Source of the DNA: DASUPK01 sp036265435
Lineage (GTDB): Bacteria > Actinomycetota > Thermoleophilia > Solirubrobacterales > 70-9
Length of the DNA: 12,416 nucleotides
Reading direction: 5' to 3'
Assembly: GCA_036265435.1 (NCBI GenBank)
Contig: DATAPB010000018.1
Span: 1-12,416, forward strand
The first letter of the stretch is position 1; the number at the start of each line of letters is the position of its first letter. The notes beneath the pieces were generated by a model that saw only the letters and a program-made list of their open reading frames with translations, was not told the DNA's origin and ran no database searches. Shown one piece after another: positions 6,141-12,416 of the stretch. Both the position numbers and the translations under genes were made by a program.

Positions 6141-7187
6141 CTAGAGGGATTGCAGCACGGCGTCTGTCATCTCCGCCGTGCCGACCTCGCGGCTGCCCTC
6201 CCCGCCGGCGAGGTCGGGCATCCGAAGGCCCTGTGCGAGCGCCGCGTCGACGGCGCCCTCGAGCCGGGCCGCCTCGTCGTGCATCCCGAGGCCGTACTTG
6301 AGCATCATCGCCACGGAGAGAAACGTGGCGAGCGGGTTGGCCTTCCCGGTGCCGGCGATGTCGGGGGCCGAGCCGTGCACCGGCTCATATACGCCGGGGC
6401 CGCTCTCCCCCAGGCTCGCCGAGGGGAGCATGCCGAGCGAGCCCGTCAGCATCGCCGCCTCGTCGCTGAGGATGTCGCCGAAGAGGTTCTCGGTGACGAT
6501 CACGTCGAAGTCCACGGGCCGGGAGACGAGCTGCATCGCCGCGTTGTCCACGAGCAGGAGGTCGAGCTCGACCGCCTCGTATTCAGGCGCCAGCCGCGTG
6601 ACGGTCTCGCGCCAGAGCCGGGAGGTCTCGAGGACGTTGGCCTTGTCGACTGAGGTGAGCTTGCCGCGGCGCTCGCCCGCCGCCTCGAAGCCGACCCGGG
6701 CGATGCGCTCGATCTCTTCGACGGTGTAGGCGCAGTCGTCGTGGGCCCGATCGCCGTCGCGGCCCGAGTCGCCGAAGTAGATGCCGCCGGTGAGCTCTCG
6801 GACGACGAGCAGGTCGGTCCCCAGGATCCGGTCGCGCTTCAGCGGGCTCGCGTCGAGCAGCGCCTCGCTCGGCCTGACCGGCCGCAGGTTGGCGAACAGC
6901 CCGAGGCCCTTGCGCAGGCCGAGGAGCCCCTGCTCAGGCCGCGGCTTGTCCGGATCGGTCGTGTCCCACTTCGGCCCGCCGACGGCGCAGAGCAGCACGG
7001 CGTCGGCCTGGCGACATGCCTCGAGAACCTCGTCGGTGAGCGGCGTGCCGTGCTCGTCGATCGAGGCGCCGCCGATGAGATGCTCGGTGATCTCGAAGTC
7101 GCCGAGAGCATCCAGCACCCGCCTGCCCGCCGCGCCGATCTCCGGACCGATGCCGTCGCCGGGAAGAAGGACGATCCGCTCAGGCAT
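6141..7187 (-). CDS. leuB: 3-isopropylmalate dehydrogenase
   Basis: This 348-residue NAD-dependent beta-hydroxyacid oxidative decarboxylase converts 3-isopropylmalate to 2-oxoisocaproate. In citramalate-using organisms it also converts erythro-3-methylmalate to 2-oxobutyrate. Key parts are L-P-G-D-G-I-G-P-E (8-16), L-R-K-G-L-G-L-F-A-N-L-R-P (91-103, substrate Arg residues), R-E-L-T-G-G-I-Y-F-G (130-139, Tyr137), V-D-K-A-N-V-L (180-186, catalytic Lys182), N-L-F-G-D-I-L-S-D-E (Mg-binding Asp residues) and H-G-S-A-P-D-I-A-G (NAD loop). The Leu-rich L-R-K-G-L substrate loop favours LeuB over isocitrate or tartrate dehydrogenases. Its ATG overlaps the methyltransferase stop by 8 bp (ATGCCTGA), and AAGG lies 4 nt upstream of the ATG. 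The full length matches the family. Confidence 0.96.
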   Translation of the reverse strand: MPERIVLLPGDGIGPEIGAAGRRVLDALGDFEITEHLIGGASIDEHGTPLTDEVLEACRQADAVLLCAVGGPKWDTTDPDKPRPEQGLLGLRKGLGLFANLRPVRPSEALLDASPLKRDRILGTDLLVVRELTGGIYFGDSGRDGDRAHDDCAYTVEEIERIARVGFEAAGERRGKLTSVDKANVLETSRLWRETVTRLAPEYEAVELDLLLVDNAAMQLVSRPVDFDVIVTENLFGDILSDEAAMLTGSLGMLPSASLGESGPGVYEPVHGSAPDIAGTGKANPLATFLSVAMMLKYGLGMHDEAARLEGAVDAALAQGLRMPDLAGGEGSREVGTAEMTDAVLQSL

Positions 7188-7956
7188 GGGGCCTTGTCGC
7201 CGAGATGTTGAGCCGGACGTAGTTGAGGACGAGCGGATCGTCCTCGAGCTCCAGCACAGCCTCCGCGAACGGGCGGCGCAGCTTCTCCGGGAGGTGGGCC
7301 AGGTGCGGTCCCATGGTCACGGTGGTGGTGAACGCATACGGGTCCTCGGGCTGGACGGGCTTGTCCTCCAGCCAGCAGCGGACCGGGTCGAAGCCGGCGT
7401 TGCGGAGCCGCTCCTTGGTCTCCTCGGGCGTGGCGAAGTTCCACATCATCTCGAGGCCCTGGAAGTGATCGATGAACTCCGGCCGCGTTGCCACGGCGAC
7501 GATCGCCTCGGCGTGCTTGGCGACGTTGCCCGCCCCACCGCACTGGGCGACCAGCTCGCCGCCGGGCCGCAGGGCCTGGTGCAGGCGGGCGAAGAGCTTG
7601 TCGTGGTCGAGGATCCAGTGGAAGGTCGCCGTCGAGAAGACCGCATCGACCGGCTCGTCCAGCCTGAGCTCCGAGAGGTCGGCGACCATGTAGTCCGCTC
7701 GGTCCCCGAGGGCCTCGCGGGCAACGGCGATCATGGATTCTGAGGCGTCCACGCAGAGGACGCGGCCGTCAGGCAGGCGGTCCAGCAGGTGGGCCGTGAC
7801 ACGCCCCGAGCCGCAGCCGGCGTCCATCACGTACTCGTCTCCCGCCAGTTCGAGCCGCTCCAGGACCTCGAGACCCCACTCGTACTGGGGATCGGAGACC
7901 CGGTCGTAGGTCTGGGCATCCCACTCACGGGGGCCCGTGTTCATGGACGCGCTCAC
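7180..7956 (-). CDS. Tam/Tmt1-like class I SAM-dependent methyltransferase in the leu operon
   Basis: This 258-residue Rossmann-fold methyltransferase resembles trans-aconitate 2-methyltransferase (E. coli Tam, about 252 aa). SAM motif I is V-M-D-A-G-C-G-S-G-R-V-T (43-54), the ribose-binding acidic residue is Asp70 in C-V-D-A-S, and motif IV is F-S-T-A-T-F-H-W-I-L-D-H (107-118). Then come L-R-P-G-G (about 129-133) and the C-terminal P-E-E-T-K-E-R-L-R-N-A-G-F. The [S/N]-A-x-[F/L]-x-W-[I/L]-x-D-H pattern is typical of Tam. Tam methyl-esterifies trans-aconitate, and yeast Tmt1 also acts on 3-isopropylmalate. Being locked between leuD (4-bp GTGA overlap at 7953-7956) and leuB (8-bp overlap) suggests a substrate from LeuCD/LeuB chemistry, but this is inference and a general Tam-like or unrelated methyltransferase remains possible. 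GTG 7956 is taken as start because of the coupling overlap; the ATG at 7944 is an alternative. Confidence 0.82.
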   Translation of the reverse strand: MSASMNTGPREWDAQTYDRVSDPQYEWGLEVLERLELAGDEYVMDAGCGSGRVTAHLLDRLPDGRVLCVDASESMIAVAREALGDRADYMVADLSELRLDEPVDAVFSTATFHWILDHDKLFARLHQALRPGGELVAQCGGAGNVAKHAEAIVAVATRPEFIDHFQGLEMMWNFATPEETKERLRNAGFDPVRCWLEDKPVQPEDPYAFTTTVTMGPHLAHLPEKLRRPFAEAVLELEDDPLVLNYVRLNISATRPHA

Positions 7957-8516
7957 AGCGACGTCGTCACCGGCCCGGCGTCGGCCCTGCCCGCGGCCTC
8001 GAAGTCATCGATCGCACCGGCCCGCTGGAGGGTCATCGCCACGTCGTCGAGGCCGTTGCGAAGCCGGTGCTTGATGTCCTCGTCGATCTCGAACGGGAAG
8101 ACGCCGTCCTTCGTATTGACGGTCTGATCGTCGAGGTCGATGCGGGCCTCACCGGCCCCGGCCACAGCCCGGCAATGCTCCTCGTCGAGGATCACCGGCA
8201 GGAGGCCGTTCTTGGTGCAGTTCGAATAGAAGATGTCCGAGAACGAGGGCGCGATCACGACGTCGAAGCCGTAGTCCTTGAGGCCCCAGACCGCGTGCTC
8301 GCGAGAGGAGCCGGAGCCGAAGTTCCGGCCTGCGACCAGGATCGGGTGCGGTTCGAGCTCGATCTCTCCTGACCGGAACCAGTCGTAGAAGAGGAACTCG
8401 CCGTAGCCCGTGCGCTCCGTCCGCTTCAGGAACTGCTTGGGCATGATCTGGTCCGTGTCGACATCGTGGCGGTCGAGCACCGCGACCTTGCCTTCGATGA
8501 TCTCGATCGGGTCCAT
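7953..8516 (-). CDS. leuD: 3-isopropylmalate dehydratase small subunit
   Basis: This 187-residue swivelling-domain subunit of isopropylmalate isomerase forms the active site with LeuC. It interconverts 2- and 3-isopropylmalate, and (R)-citramalate and erythro-3-methylmalate in the CimA pathway. Family landmarks are D-V-D-T-D-Q-I-M-P-K-Q-F-L (18-30), the substrate loop G-R-N-F-G-S-G-S-S-R-E-H (63-74) and S-D-I-F-Y-S-N-C-T-K-N-G. The ATG at 8516 is chosen because GGAG (8523-8526) lies 6 nt upstream and the gap to the leuC TAG is then 2 nt. An ATG at 8528 would add M-E-L-A and overlap leuC by 10 bp, with AGGGA too close for normal initiation. The length fits actinobacterial LeuD. The stop overlaps the methyltransferase start as GTGA. 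Confidence 0.94.
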   Translation of the reverse strand: MDPIEIIEGKVAVLDRHDVDTDQIMPKQFLKRTERTGYGEFLFYDWFRSGEIELEPHPILVAGRNFGSGSSREHAVWGLKDYGFDVVIAPSFSDIFYSNCTKNGLLPVILDEEHCRAVAGAGEARIDLDDQTVNTKDGVFPFEIDEDIKHRLRNGLDDVAMTLQRAGAIDDFEAAGRADAGPVTTSL

Positions 8517-8518
8517 CG

Positions 8519-9904
8519 CTAGCTCCATTCCCTGATGTCGACAAAGCGGCCCTCGACTGCGGCGGCCGCCGCCATCTTCGGGCTGACCAGATGGGTGCGC
8601 CCGCCGGCGCCCTGGCGGCCTTCGAAGTTCCGGTTCGAGGTCGAGGCGCAGCGCTCACCCGGCTGCAGGATGTCCGGGTTCATCCCCAGGCAGGCCGAGC
8701 AACCCGACTCGCGCCATTCGAAGCCGGCGGAGCGGAAGACGTCATCGAGGCCCTCCTGCTCCGCCTCAGCCTTCACCTGCTGGGACCCGGGAACGACCAT
8801 GCCGCGAAGGCTCGAGGAGATCTTGCGGCCGTCTACCACCGAGGCCGCCTCGCGCAGGTCGGAAATCCGTGAGTTGGTGCACGAGCCGATGAAGATCCGG
8901 TCCAGCGGGATCTCGGTCATCGGGGTGCCGGGCTGCAGGTCCATGTAGGCGAGCGCCCGCTGCGCTGCCTCGCGATCCGCGGGTGAGTCCATGGCGGTCG
9001 GATCCGGGACTTGGCCGGTGACCTGAACGACCATGCCGGGGGTCGTTCCCCAGGTGACCATTGGTGAGATCGCGGTGGCGTCGATCTCGAATTCGGTGTC
9101 GAAGCTCGCGCCGTCGTCGGTCGGGAGCCGGCGCCAGCGTTCCACCGCGGCGTCGAAGTCGGCCGGGGCACCGGGCTTGCCGCGGATGTACTCGAAGGTG
9201 GTCTCGTCGGGAGCGATCATTCCGGCCCGGCCGCCCCCCTCGATCGTCATGTTGCAGATCGTCATCCGGTTCTCCATTGAGAGGGCGCGGATCGCCTCGC
9301 CCGCGTACTCCACCGCGTACCCCTGCATGCCGCCGACGCCGAGCCGTCCGATCGTCGCCAGGATCAGGTCCTTGGCTGTGACACCGAAGCCCAGCTCGCC
9401 GGAGTAGTCGATCCGCATCGTCTTCGGCTTGCGCTGGCCCAGGCACTGGGTCGCCAGCACGTGCTCGACCTCCGACGTGCCGATGCCGAAGGCGAGCGCG
9501 CCGAAGGCGCCGTGCGTCGAGGTGTGAGAGTCGCCGCAGACGATCGTCATGCCCGGCTGGGTGACGCCGAGCTCGGGGCCGATCACGTGGACGATTCCCC
9601 GGCGGTCCGAGCCGAGCGAGTAGAGCGGGATGCCGAACTCCTCGCAATTGCTCTCCAGCGCCTCCACCTGCTTGCGCGAGAGCTCGTCCGCGATCAGCCG
9701 CGCTGTGGGCGTGCCGTCGGTGGGGACGTTGTGATCGGCGGTCGCCAGAGTCTTGTCCGGGCGGCGGACCTTCCGATCTGCGATCCGCAGGCCATCGAAG
9801 GCCTGCGGCGAGGTCACCTCGTGGACCAGATGGAGGTCGATGTAGATCAGGTCCCGGTCGACCTCGTGCGCTTCCCAGATCTTCTCGAAGAGGTTCTTCG
9901 CCAT
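8519..9904 (-). CDS. leuC: 3-isopropylmalate dehydratase large subunit
   Basis: This 461-residue aconitase-superfamily subunit carries the [4Fe-4S] cluster of isopropylmalate isomerase. The three cluster cysteines are present: Cys342 in I-G-S-C-T-N-S-R, and Cys402 and Cys405 in S-G-C-S-A-C-L-G-M-N-P-D. D-H-N-V-P-T, C-G-D-S-H-T-S-T-H-G-A-F-G-A-L-A-F-G-I-G-T-S-E-V-E and N-R-N-F-E-G-R-Q-G confirm the family, and the Leu-type E-V-E-H-V-L-A-T-Q segment separates LeuC from aconitase. The length is standard for the bacterial two-subunit enzyme. The ATG at 9904 follows a strong Shine-Dalgarno sequence that overlaps the regulator's stop codon. It pairs with LeuD, immediately downstream, and works on both leucine and citramalate-route intermediates. 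Confidence 0.97.
   Translation of the reverse strand: MAKNLFEKIWEAHEVDRDLIYIDLHLVHEVTSPQAFDGLRIADRKVRRPDKTLATADHNVPTDGTPTARLIADELSRKQVEALESNCEEFGIPLYSLGSDRRGIVHVIGPELGVTQPGMTIVCGDSHTSTHGAFGALAFGIGTSEVEHVLATQCLGQRKPKTMRIDYSGELGFGVTAKDLILATIGRLGVGGMQGYAVEYAGEAIRALSMENRMTICNMTIEGGGRAGMIAPDETTFEYIRGKPGAPADFDAAVERWRRLPTDDGASFDTEFEIDATAISPMVTWGTTPGMVVQVTGQVPDPTAMDSPADREAAQRALAYMDLQPGTPMTEIPLDRIFIGSCTNSRISDLREAASVVDGRKISSSLRGMVVPGSQQVKAEAEQEGLDDVFRSAGFEWRESGCSACLGMNPDILQPGERCASTSNRNFEGRQGAGGRTHLVSPKMAAAAAVEGRFVDIREWS
8523..8526 (-). promoter_or_regulatory. Ribosome binding site deciding the leuD start
   Basis: GGAG on the minus strand, inside the last codons of leuC, is followed by CTAGCG and the ATG at 8516 (6-nt spacing). 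It supports this ATG over the one at 8528. Confidence 0.5.
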
Positions 9905-9906
9905 TG

Positions 9907-9914
9907 CTCCTCCT
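9907..9914 (-). promoter_or_regulatory. Ribosome binding site of leuC overlapping the regulator stop codon
   Basis: AGGAGGAG on the minus strand overlaps the TAG (9913-9915) of the XRE-cupin gene, and GGAGG lies 4 nt before the leuC ATG. The arrangement TAGGAGGAGCAATG suggests that ribosomes ending the regulator gene reinitiate at leuC, tying the two genes together. Confidence 0.75.
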
Positions 9915-10506
9915 AGCCTCGCCTCAGCCCGGCGGCGACCACGGCGATCAGCCGGGCATCGGTCTCTCCATTGTTCTCGAAGTGGTGCGGCAGGTCAGCG
10001 TCGAAGGTCACGCTGTCGCCCCGATGGAGCTCGTGCCGCTGACCGTCGATGAAGAGCTCCGCGGTCCCCTCCACCACCACCGTGGTCTCGCGGCTGCCGG
10101 GCTCGTGCACGGGCGGGTCGTCGGGCGCTCCAGTCGCGGCGCCGGGCGCCAGGGTGTGGACCGAGACGTCGGCGCGCAGGCCCGGCAGGGGTGGGGTCAG
10201 CTCCTCGAGCTTGTGACCGCGCCTGCGCCGCGTCCGGCCCTGCCCGGCGCGAACGACCACGACATGGCGGTCCTCGTCCAGCCGGAGCAGCTGCGACAAC
10301 GTCAGGTCGAGCCCGGAAGCGATCTTCTCCGCGATCGCCAGTGTGGGGCTCGTGTCCCCCCTCTCGACCTGAGACAGCATCGGTGCGCTGACGCCGCTGC
10401 GCTCGGCCAGGTCCCGGAGCGACAGGTCCATCGCCTCGCGCAGGCTCTTCATCCGCGCGCCCACCATTCCCTCCGCCGAGACGGCGGCCTCGCCTGGCGC
10501 ACTCAT
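9913..10506 (-). CDS. XRE-family transcriptional regulator with C-terminal cupin domain
   Basis: This 197-residue cytosolic DNA-binding protein has an N-terminal XRE/Cro-type helix-turn-helix at about residues 15-70 (L-S-L-R-D-L-A-E-R-S-G-V-S-A-P-M-L-S-Q-V-E-R-G, then the T-S-P-T-L-A-I-A-E-K-I-A helix). A basic linker R-R-R-R-G-H-K follows, and then a cupin_2 barrel at about 125-185 (H-E-P-G-S-R-E-T ... G-D-S-V-T-F-D-A-D-L-P-H-H-F). Relatives with this layout (PuuR, SutR and others) sense small metabolites through the cupin, but the ligand here is unknown. It heads the leu/ile operon, 8 bp before leuC, so it is probably autoregulatory and operon-specific. The start is uncertain. ATG 10578 would put coding sequence through the operator-like repeats. 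ATG 10506 is adopted. GTG 10464, with GGAGG 5 nt upstream and giving 183 aa, is a strong alternative. Confidence 0.85.
   Translation of the reverse strand: MSAPGEAAVSAEGMVGARMKSLREAMDLSLRDLAERSGVSAPMLSQVERGDTSPTLAIAEKIASGLDLTLSQLLRLDEDRHVVVVRAGQGRTRRRRGHKLEELTPPLPGLRADVSVHTLAPGAATGAPDDPPVHEPGSRETTVVVEGTAELFIDGQRHELHRGDSVTFDADLPHHFENNGETDARLIAVVAAGLRRG
10468..10474 (-). promoter_or_regulatory. Shine-Dalgarno-like GGAGGGA inside the XRE-cupin gene
   Basis: GGAGGGA on the minus strand abuts an ATG at 10467 and stands 5 nt (from GGAGG) before a GTG at 10464. It favours the GTG as the true start of the regulator, which would begin V-G-A-R-M-K-S-L as in many XRE-cupin proteins. The ATG at 10506 has no such site. 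Confidence 0.4.
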
Positions 10507-10528
10507 CCGGGTTGCGTTCGCCACGGCG

Positions 10529-10556
10529 CCGTACGCTATCACATACACCCGTACGC
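10529..10556. promoter_or_regulatory. Two CCGTACGC repeats 20 bp apart, candidate operator of the XRE-cupin regulator
   Basis: CCGTACGC occurs at 10529-10536 and again at 10549-10556, exactly 20 bp apart, i.e. about two helical turns on the same DNA face. Each holds the self-complementary core CGTACG, and the 12 bp between them is the AT-richest stretch nearby. The pair sits just upstream of the preferred XRE starts in the divergent region, where an autoregulatory operator is expected. Binding by this regulator is inferred from position only. Confidence 0.45.
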
Positions 10557-10646
10557 ATTCACGGGCGGAAGTCCTCATATTTCAGTAGTTGTCCCCGATG
10601 TAAACGACTAGCTTCGGCGAGTAGGGTCGGTGGCCGTCTAGGGCAT

Positions 10647-10651
10647 GGAGG
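10647..10651 (+). promoter_or_regulatory. Ribosome binding site of the MMPL transporter gene
   Basis: GGAGG followed by TCCAC and the ATG at 10657 (5-nt spacing). This selects 10657 over the in-frame ATG at 10645, which would place the site inside the coding sequence. Confidence 0.7.
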
Positions 10652-10656
10652 TCCAC

Positions 10657-12416
10657 ATGGCGTCGCGTCCGACCCCTGACGTTCCGAACGGCATGACCCC
10701 GCGAGGACTGGCATCAAGGGCCGGCATGTGGAGTGCGCACCACCGCAAGACCGCGATCTGGGGGTGGCTGGCGTTCGTCGTCATCGCCCTGCTGATCGGC
10801 AACGCGGTCGGTACGAAGACCCTCCAGCGCAACGAGAGCGGGGTCGGCGAATCCGGGCGGGCGGATCAGACCATCGCCGATGCCGCCCCGAACCACGCCC
10901 AGGAGATGGTGCTGATCCAGAGCAGCGACGCCACCGCCGCCGACCCCGAGTTCCGTGCGGTGGCGATCGACGTGCAGCGGAAGCTCGCGGCTCTCCCCCA
11001 CACCCAGAACTTCGAGAGCCCCCTCGCCCCCGCGAACGCGAACCTGGTGTCCACCGACGGGCACTCGGCGCTGTTGCGCTTTGAGATTGCCGGCAATGAC
11101 ACCGAGACTTCGGACCGGGTCAAGCCGGCCGTGCAGGCCGTCGACGACGTTCAGTCGGCGCACCCGGGCTTCACCCTGGGTGAGTTCGGCGATGCCAGCA
11201 CCCAGGAACAGATCGACAAGGTAGTCCAGGACGACTTCGGCAAGGCGCTGGTCACATCCCTGCCGATCACCCTGATCATCCTGCTGTTCGCCTTCGGCGC
11301 CCTCGTCGCCGCAGGGGTGCCGCTGGTGCTGGCCCTGACTGCGGTGATGGGCACGATCGGCATCATGGGCCCCCTCAGCCACGTCATCGGCGGGGTCGAC
11401 AGCTCGATCAACGAAGTGATCCTGCTGATCGGTCTCGCTGTGGGCGTCGACTACTCGATGTTCTATCTGCGCCGCGAACGCGAGGAGCGCGAGGCCGGGC
11501 GCAGCGAGGATGCGGCGCTCGCCGCCGCCGCCGCGACCTCGGGCCGTGCGGTGCTCGTTTCCGGGTTCACGGTGATGATCGCTATGGCCGGGATGTACCT
11601 GGCGGGAACGCCGACGTTCCAGTCGTTCGCCACGGGGACCATCCTGGTCGTGGCCGTGGCGTTGATCGGCTCGCTGACGGTGCTGCCGGCGATCCTGTCG
11701 TGGCTCGGCGATCGGGTGGAGAAGGGCGGCGTCCCGTTCATCAAGAACCAGGCATGGAACGCGGGCGAGAGCGGCGCCTGGGCGAAGGTCCTCAATCCCG
11801 TGCTCCGCCATCCGGTCATTTCCCTCGTCCTTGCCGGTGGCCTGCTCGTCTTCCTGGCGCTGCCGGCGCTCCGCCTGCACACGGCCAACCAAAGCGTCGA
11901 ATCGCTTCCCCAGGACGTCGCCTCGATTCAGACGTACAACCGGATTCAGGAGGCCTTCCCGGGAGGCGGAATTCCGGCGGTCGTTGCAGTCAAGTCGGAC
12001 AACGGTCCCACCCCACAGGTCCGGCAGGGCATCGCCCGGATGGCGGCGAGCGCCGAGGCGAGTCCTAACTTCGAGCCCCCCGTAACGATCGACACCTTCC
12101 CCGATCCCAACGTCACCCAGGTCAACATCCCGATCGTCGGTGACGGCACCGACTCGAAGTCGAACGCCGCGCTGGACGAGCTGCGGGACAAGATCATTCC
12201 GGCGACGATCGGCGCCGTTCCTGGTGTGAGCGCCGACGTGACCGGCTTCACGGCGTCATCGAAGGACTTCAACGACGCCAGCAAGTCTCACCTGCCGCTC
12301 GTCTTCGGATTCGTGCTGACCGCGGCGTTCCTGCTCTTGCTCTTCACCTTCCGCTCGATCGTCATCCCGATCAAGGCGATCATCCTCAACCTGCTCTCGG
12401 TGGGGGCCGCCTACGG
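10657..12416 (+). CDS. MMPL-family RND transporter (3' end beyond the window)
   Basis: The frame is open without a stop from the ATG at 10657 to the window edge, giving 586 residues; family members usually have 700-1000. It is a plasma-membrane exporter of the MmpL branch of RND pumps. The topology reads as expected. A basic N-terminus leads into TM1 (about 33-49), followed by an extracytoplasmic porter loop (about 50-197). Hydrophobic segments TM2-6 lie at about 198-355, a cytosolic linker follows, and TM7 is at about 387-407. A second loop (about 408-545) precedes TM8 and the start of the next helices at about 546-586. The diagnostic G-V-D-Y-S-M-F-Y-L-R-R-E-R-E-E motif contains Asp265-Tyr266, the proton-relay pair of TM4. 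Substrates of MMPL proteins range from lipids to drugs and cannot be read from sequence. It is transcribed away from the leu/ile operon. Confidence 0.9.
   Translation, partial: MASRPTPDVPNGMTPRGLASRAGMWSAHHRKTAIWGWLAFVVIALLIGNAVGTKTLQRNESGVGESGRADQTIADAAPNHAQEMVLIQSSDATAADPEFRAVAIDVQRKLAALPHTQNFESPLAPANANLVSTDGHSALLRFEIAGNDTETSDRVKPAVQAVDDVQSAHPGFTLGEFGDASTQEQIDKVVQDDFGKALVTSLPITLIILLFAFGALVAAGVPLVLALTAVMGTIGIMGPLSHVIGGVDSSINEVILLIGLAVGVDYSMFYLRREREEREAGRSEDAALAAAAATSGRAVLVSGFTVMIAMAGMYLAGTPTFQSFATGTILVVAVALIGSLTVLPAILSWLGDRVEKGGVPFIKNQAWNAGESGAWAKVLNPVLRHPVISLVLAGGLLVFLALPALRLHTANQSVESLPQDVASIQTYNRIQEAFPGGGIPAVVAVKSDNGPTPQVRQGIARMAASAEASPNFEPPVTIDTFPDPNVTQVNIPIVGDGTDSKSNAALDELRDKIIPATIGAVPGVSADVTGFTASSKDFNDASKSHLPLVFGFVLTAAFLLLLFTFRSIVIPIKAIILNLLSVGAAY

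Larger units (their letters stand above)
10507..10656. promoter_or_regulatory. Divergent promoter region between the leu/ile operon and the MMPL transporter gene
   Basis: These 150 bp separate the XRE-cupin start (minus) from the transporter start (plus), so promoters for both directions must lie here or nearby. On the minus strand TTTACA (10599-10604) resembles a -35 element, with TATGAG (10574-10579) as a possible -10 at 19-bp spacing. The match is weak, and the -10 overlaps the rejected ATG at 10578. No clear plus-strand promoter was found. The repeat pair at 10529-10556 is the most distinctive element. Confidence 0.4.

Noticed and set aside
6781..7743. 320-codon plus-strand open frame opposite leuB and the methyltransferase
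   Set aside because: It spans two confidently assigned minus-strand genes and has no family features.
10507..10578. 24-residue N-terminal extension of the XRE-cupin protein from ATG 10578
   Set aside because: It has no ribosome binding site, no similarity to XRE-cupin N-termini, and it runs through the operator-like repeats and a possible -10 element.
10714..11892. 392-codon minus-strand open frame, rich in Asp, His, Gln and Arg, opposite the MMPL gene
   Set aside because: It is antisense to a clear membrane transporter reading frame with the family motif, and its D/H/Q/R-rich composition is typical of a reversed transmembrane gene.
1..12416. Mobile element, defence system, CRISPR or tRNA
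   Set aside because: No transposase, integrase, spacer-repeat pattern, terminal inverted repeats or tRNA-like sequence was seen. The content is core metabolism.

Overview
The window is very GC-rich, densely coding DNA with no sign of mobile elements, CRISPR arrays or tRNA/rRNA genes. It reads as ordinary chromosomal metabolism of an actinobacterium. The high-GC codon use, the GTG starts, the GTGA stop/start overlaps, the actinobacterial-type MMPL exporter and the gene content suggest Actinomycetota. A Thermoleophilia-like lineage (Solirubrobacterales/Gaiellales) is my best guess, but that placement is inference and no marker gene here proves it.

Layout from left to right. Positions 1-204 (+) are the last 67 codons of a gene with a Ser-rich then Gly-rich tail. 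Positions 205-303 are a convergent gap with a long imperfect hairpin. Positions 304-10506 (-) are ten consecutive minus-strand genes, listed here in transcription order: an XRE-cupin regulator, leuC, leuD, a Tam/Tmt1-like SAM methyltransferase, leuB, a branched-chain aminotransferase (ilvE), (R)-citramalate synthase (cimA), a DegT/DnrJ-family PLP aminotransferase, argH and a 3-methyladenine DNA glycosylase (mpg). Most junctions are overlaps or gaps under 30 bp. The one substantial gap (114 bp, ilvE-cimA) has a strong hairpin and a repeated decamer. Positions 10507-10656 are a divergent control region with two copies of an 8-bp repeat exactly 20 bp apart. From 10657 (+) to the window end runs the first 586 codons of an MMPL-type RND transporter.

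How the genes fit together. CimA condenses pyruvate with acetyl-CoA to (R)-citramalate. LeuC/LeuD isomerise citramalate through citraconate, and LeuB oxidises the product to 2-oxobutyrate, the isoleucine precursor. The same LeuBCD enzymes serve leucine synthesis, and IlvE performs the last transamination for Ile, Leu and Val. The cluster therefore encodes a threonine-independent isoleucine route sharing LeuBCD with leucine synthesis. No leuA, ilvA, ilvBN, ilvC or ilvD is in the window. ArgH makes the final step of arginine synthesis, and Mpg is a base-excision repair enzyme riding at the operon's end.

The most interesting parts are the methyltransferase translationally embedded between leuD and leuB, whose family is known to methyl-esterify trans-aconitate and (in yeast) 3-isopropylmalate; the XRE-cupin regulator at the operon head with operator-like repeats; and the sugar-aminotransferase-like DegT protein overlapping cimA by 32 bp.
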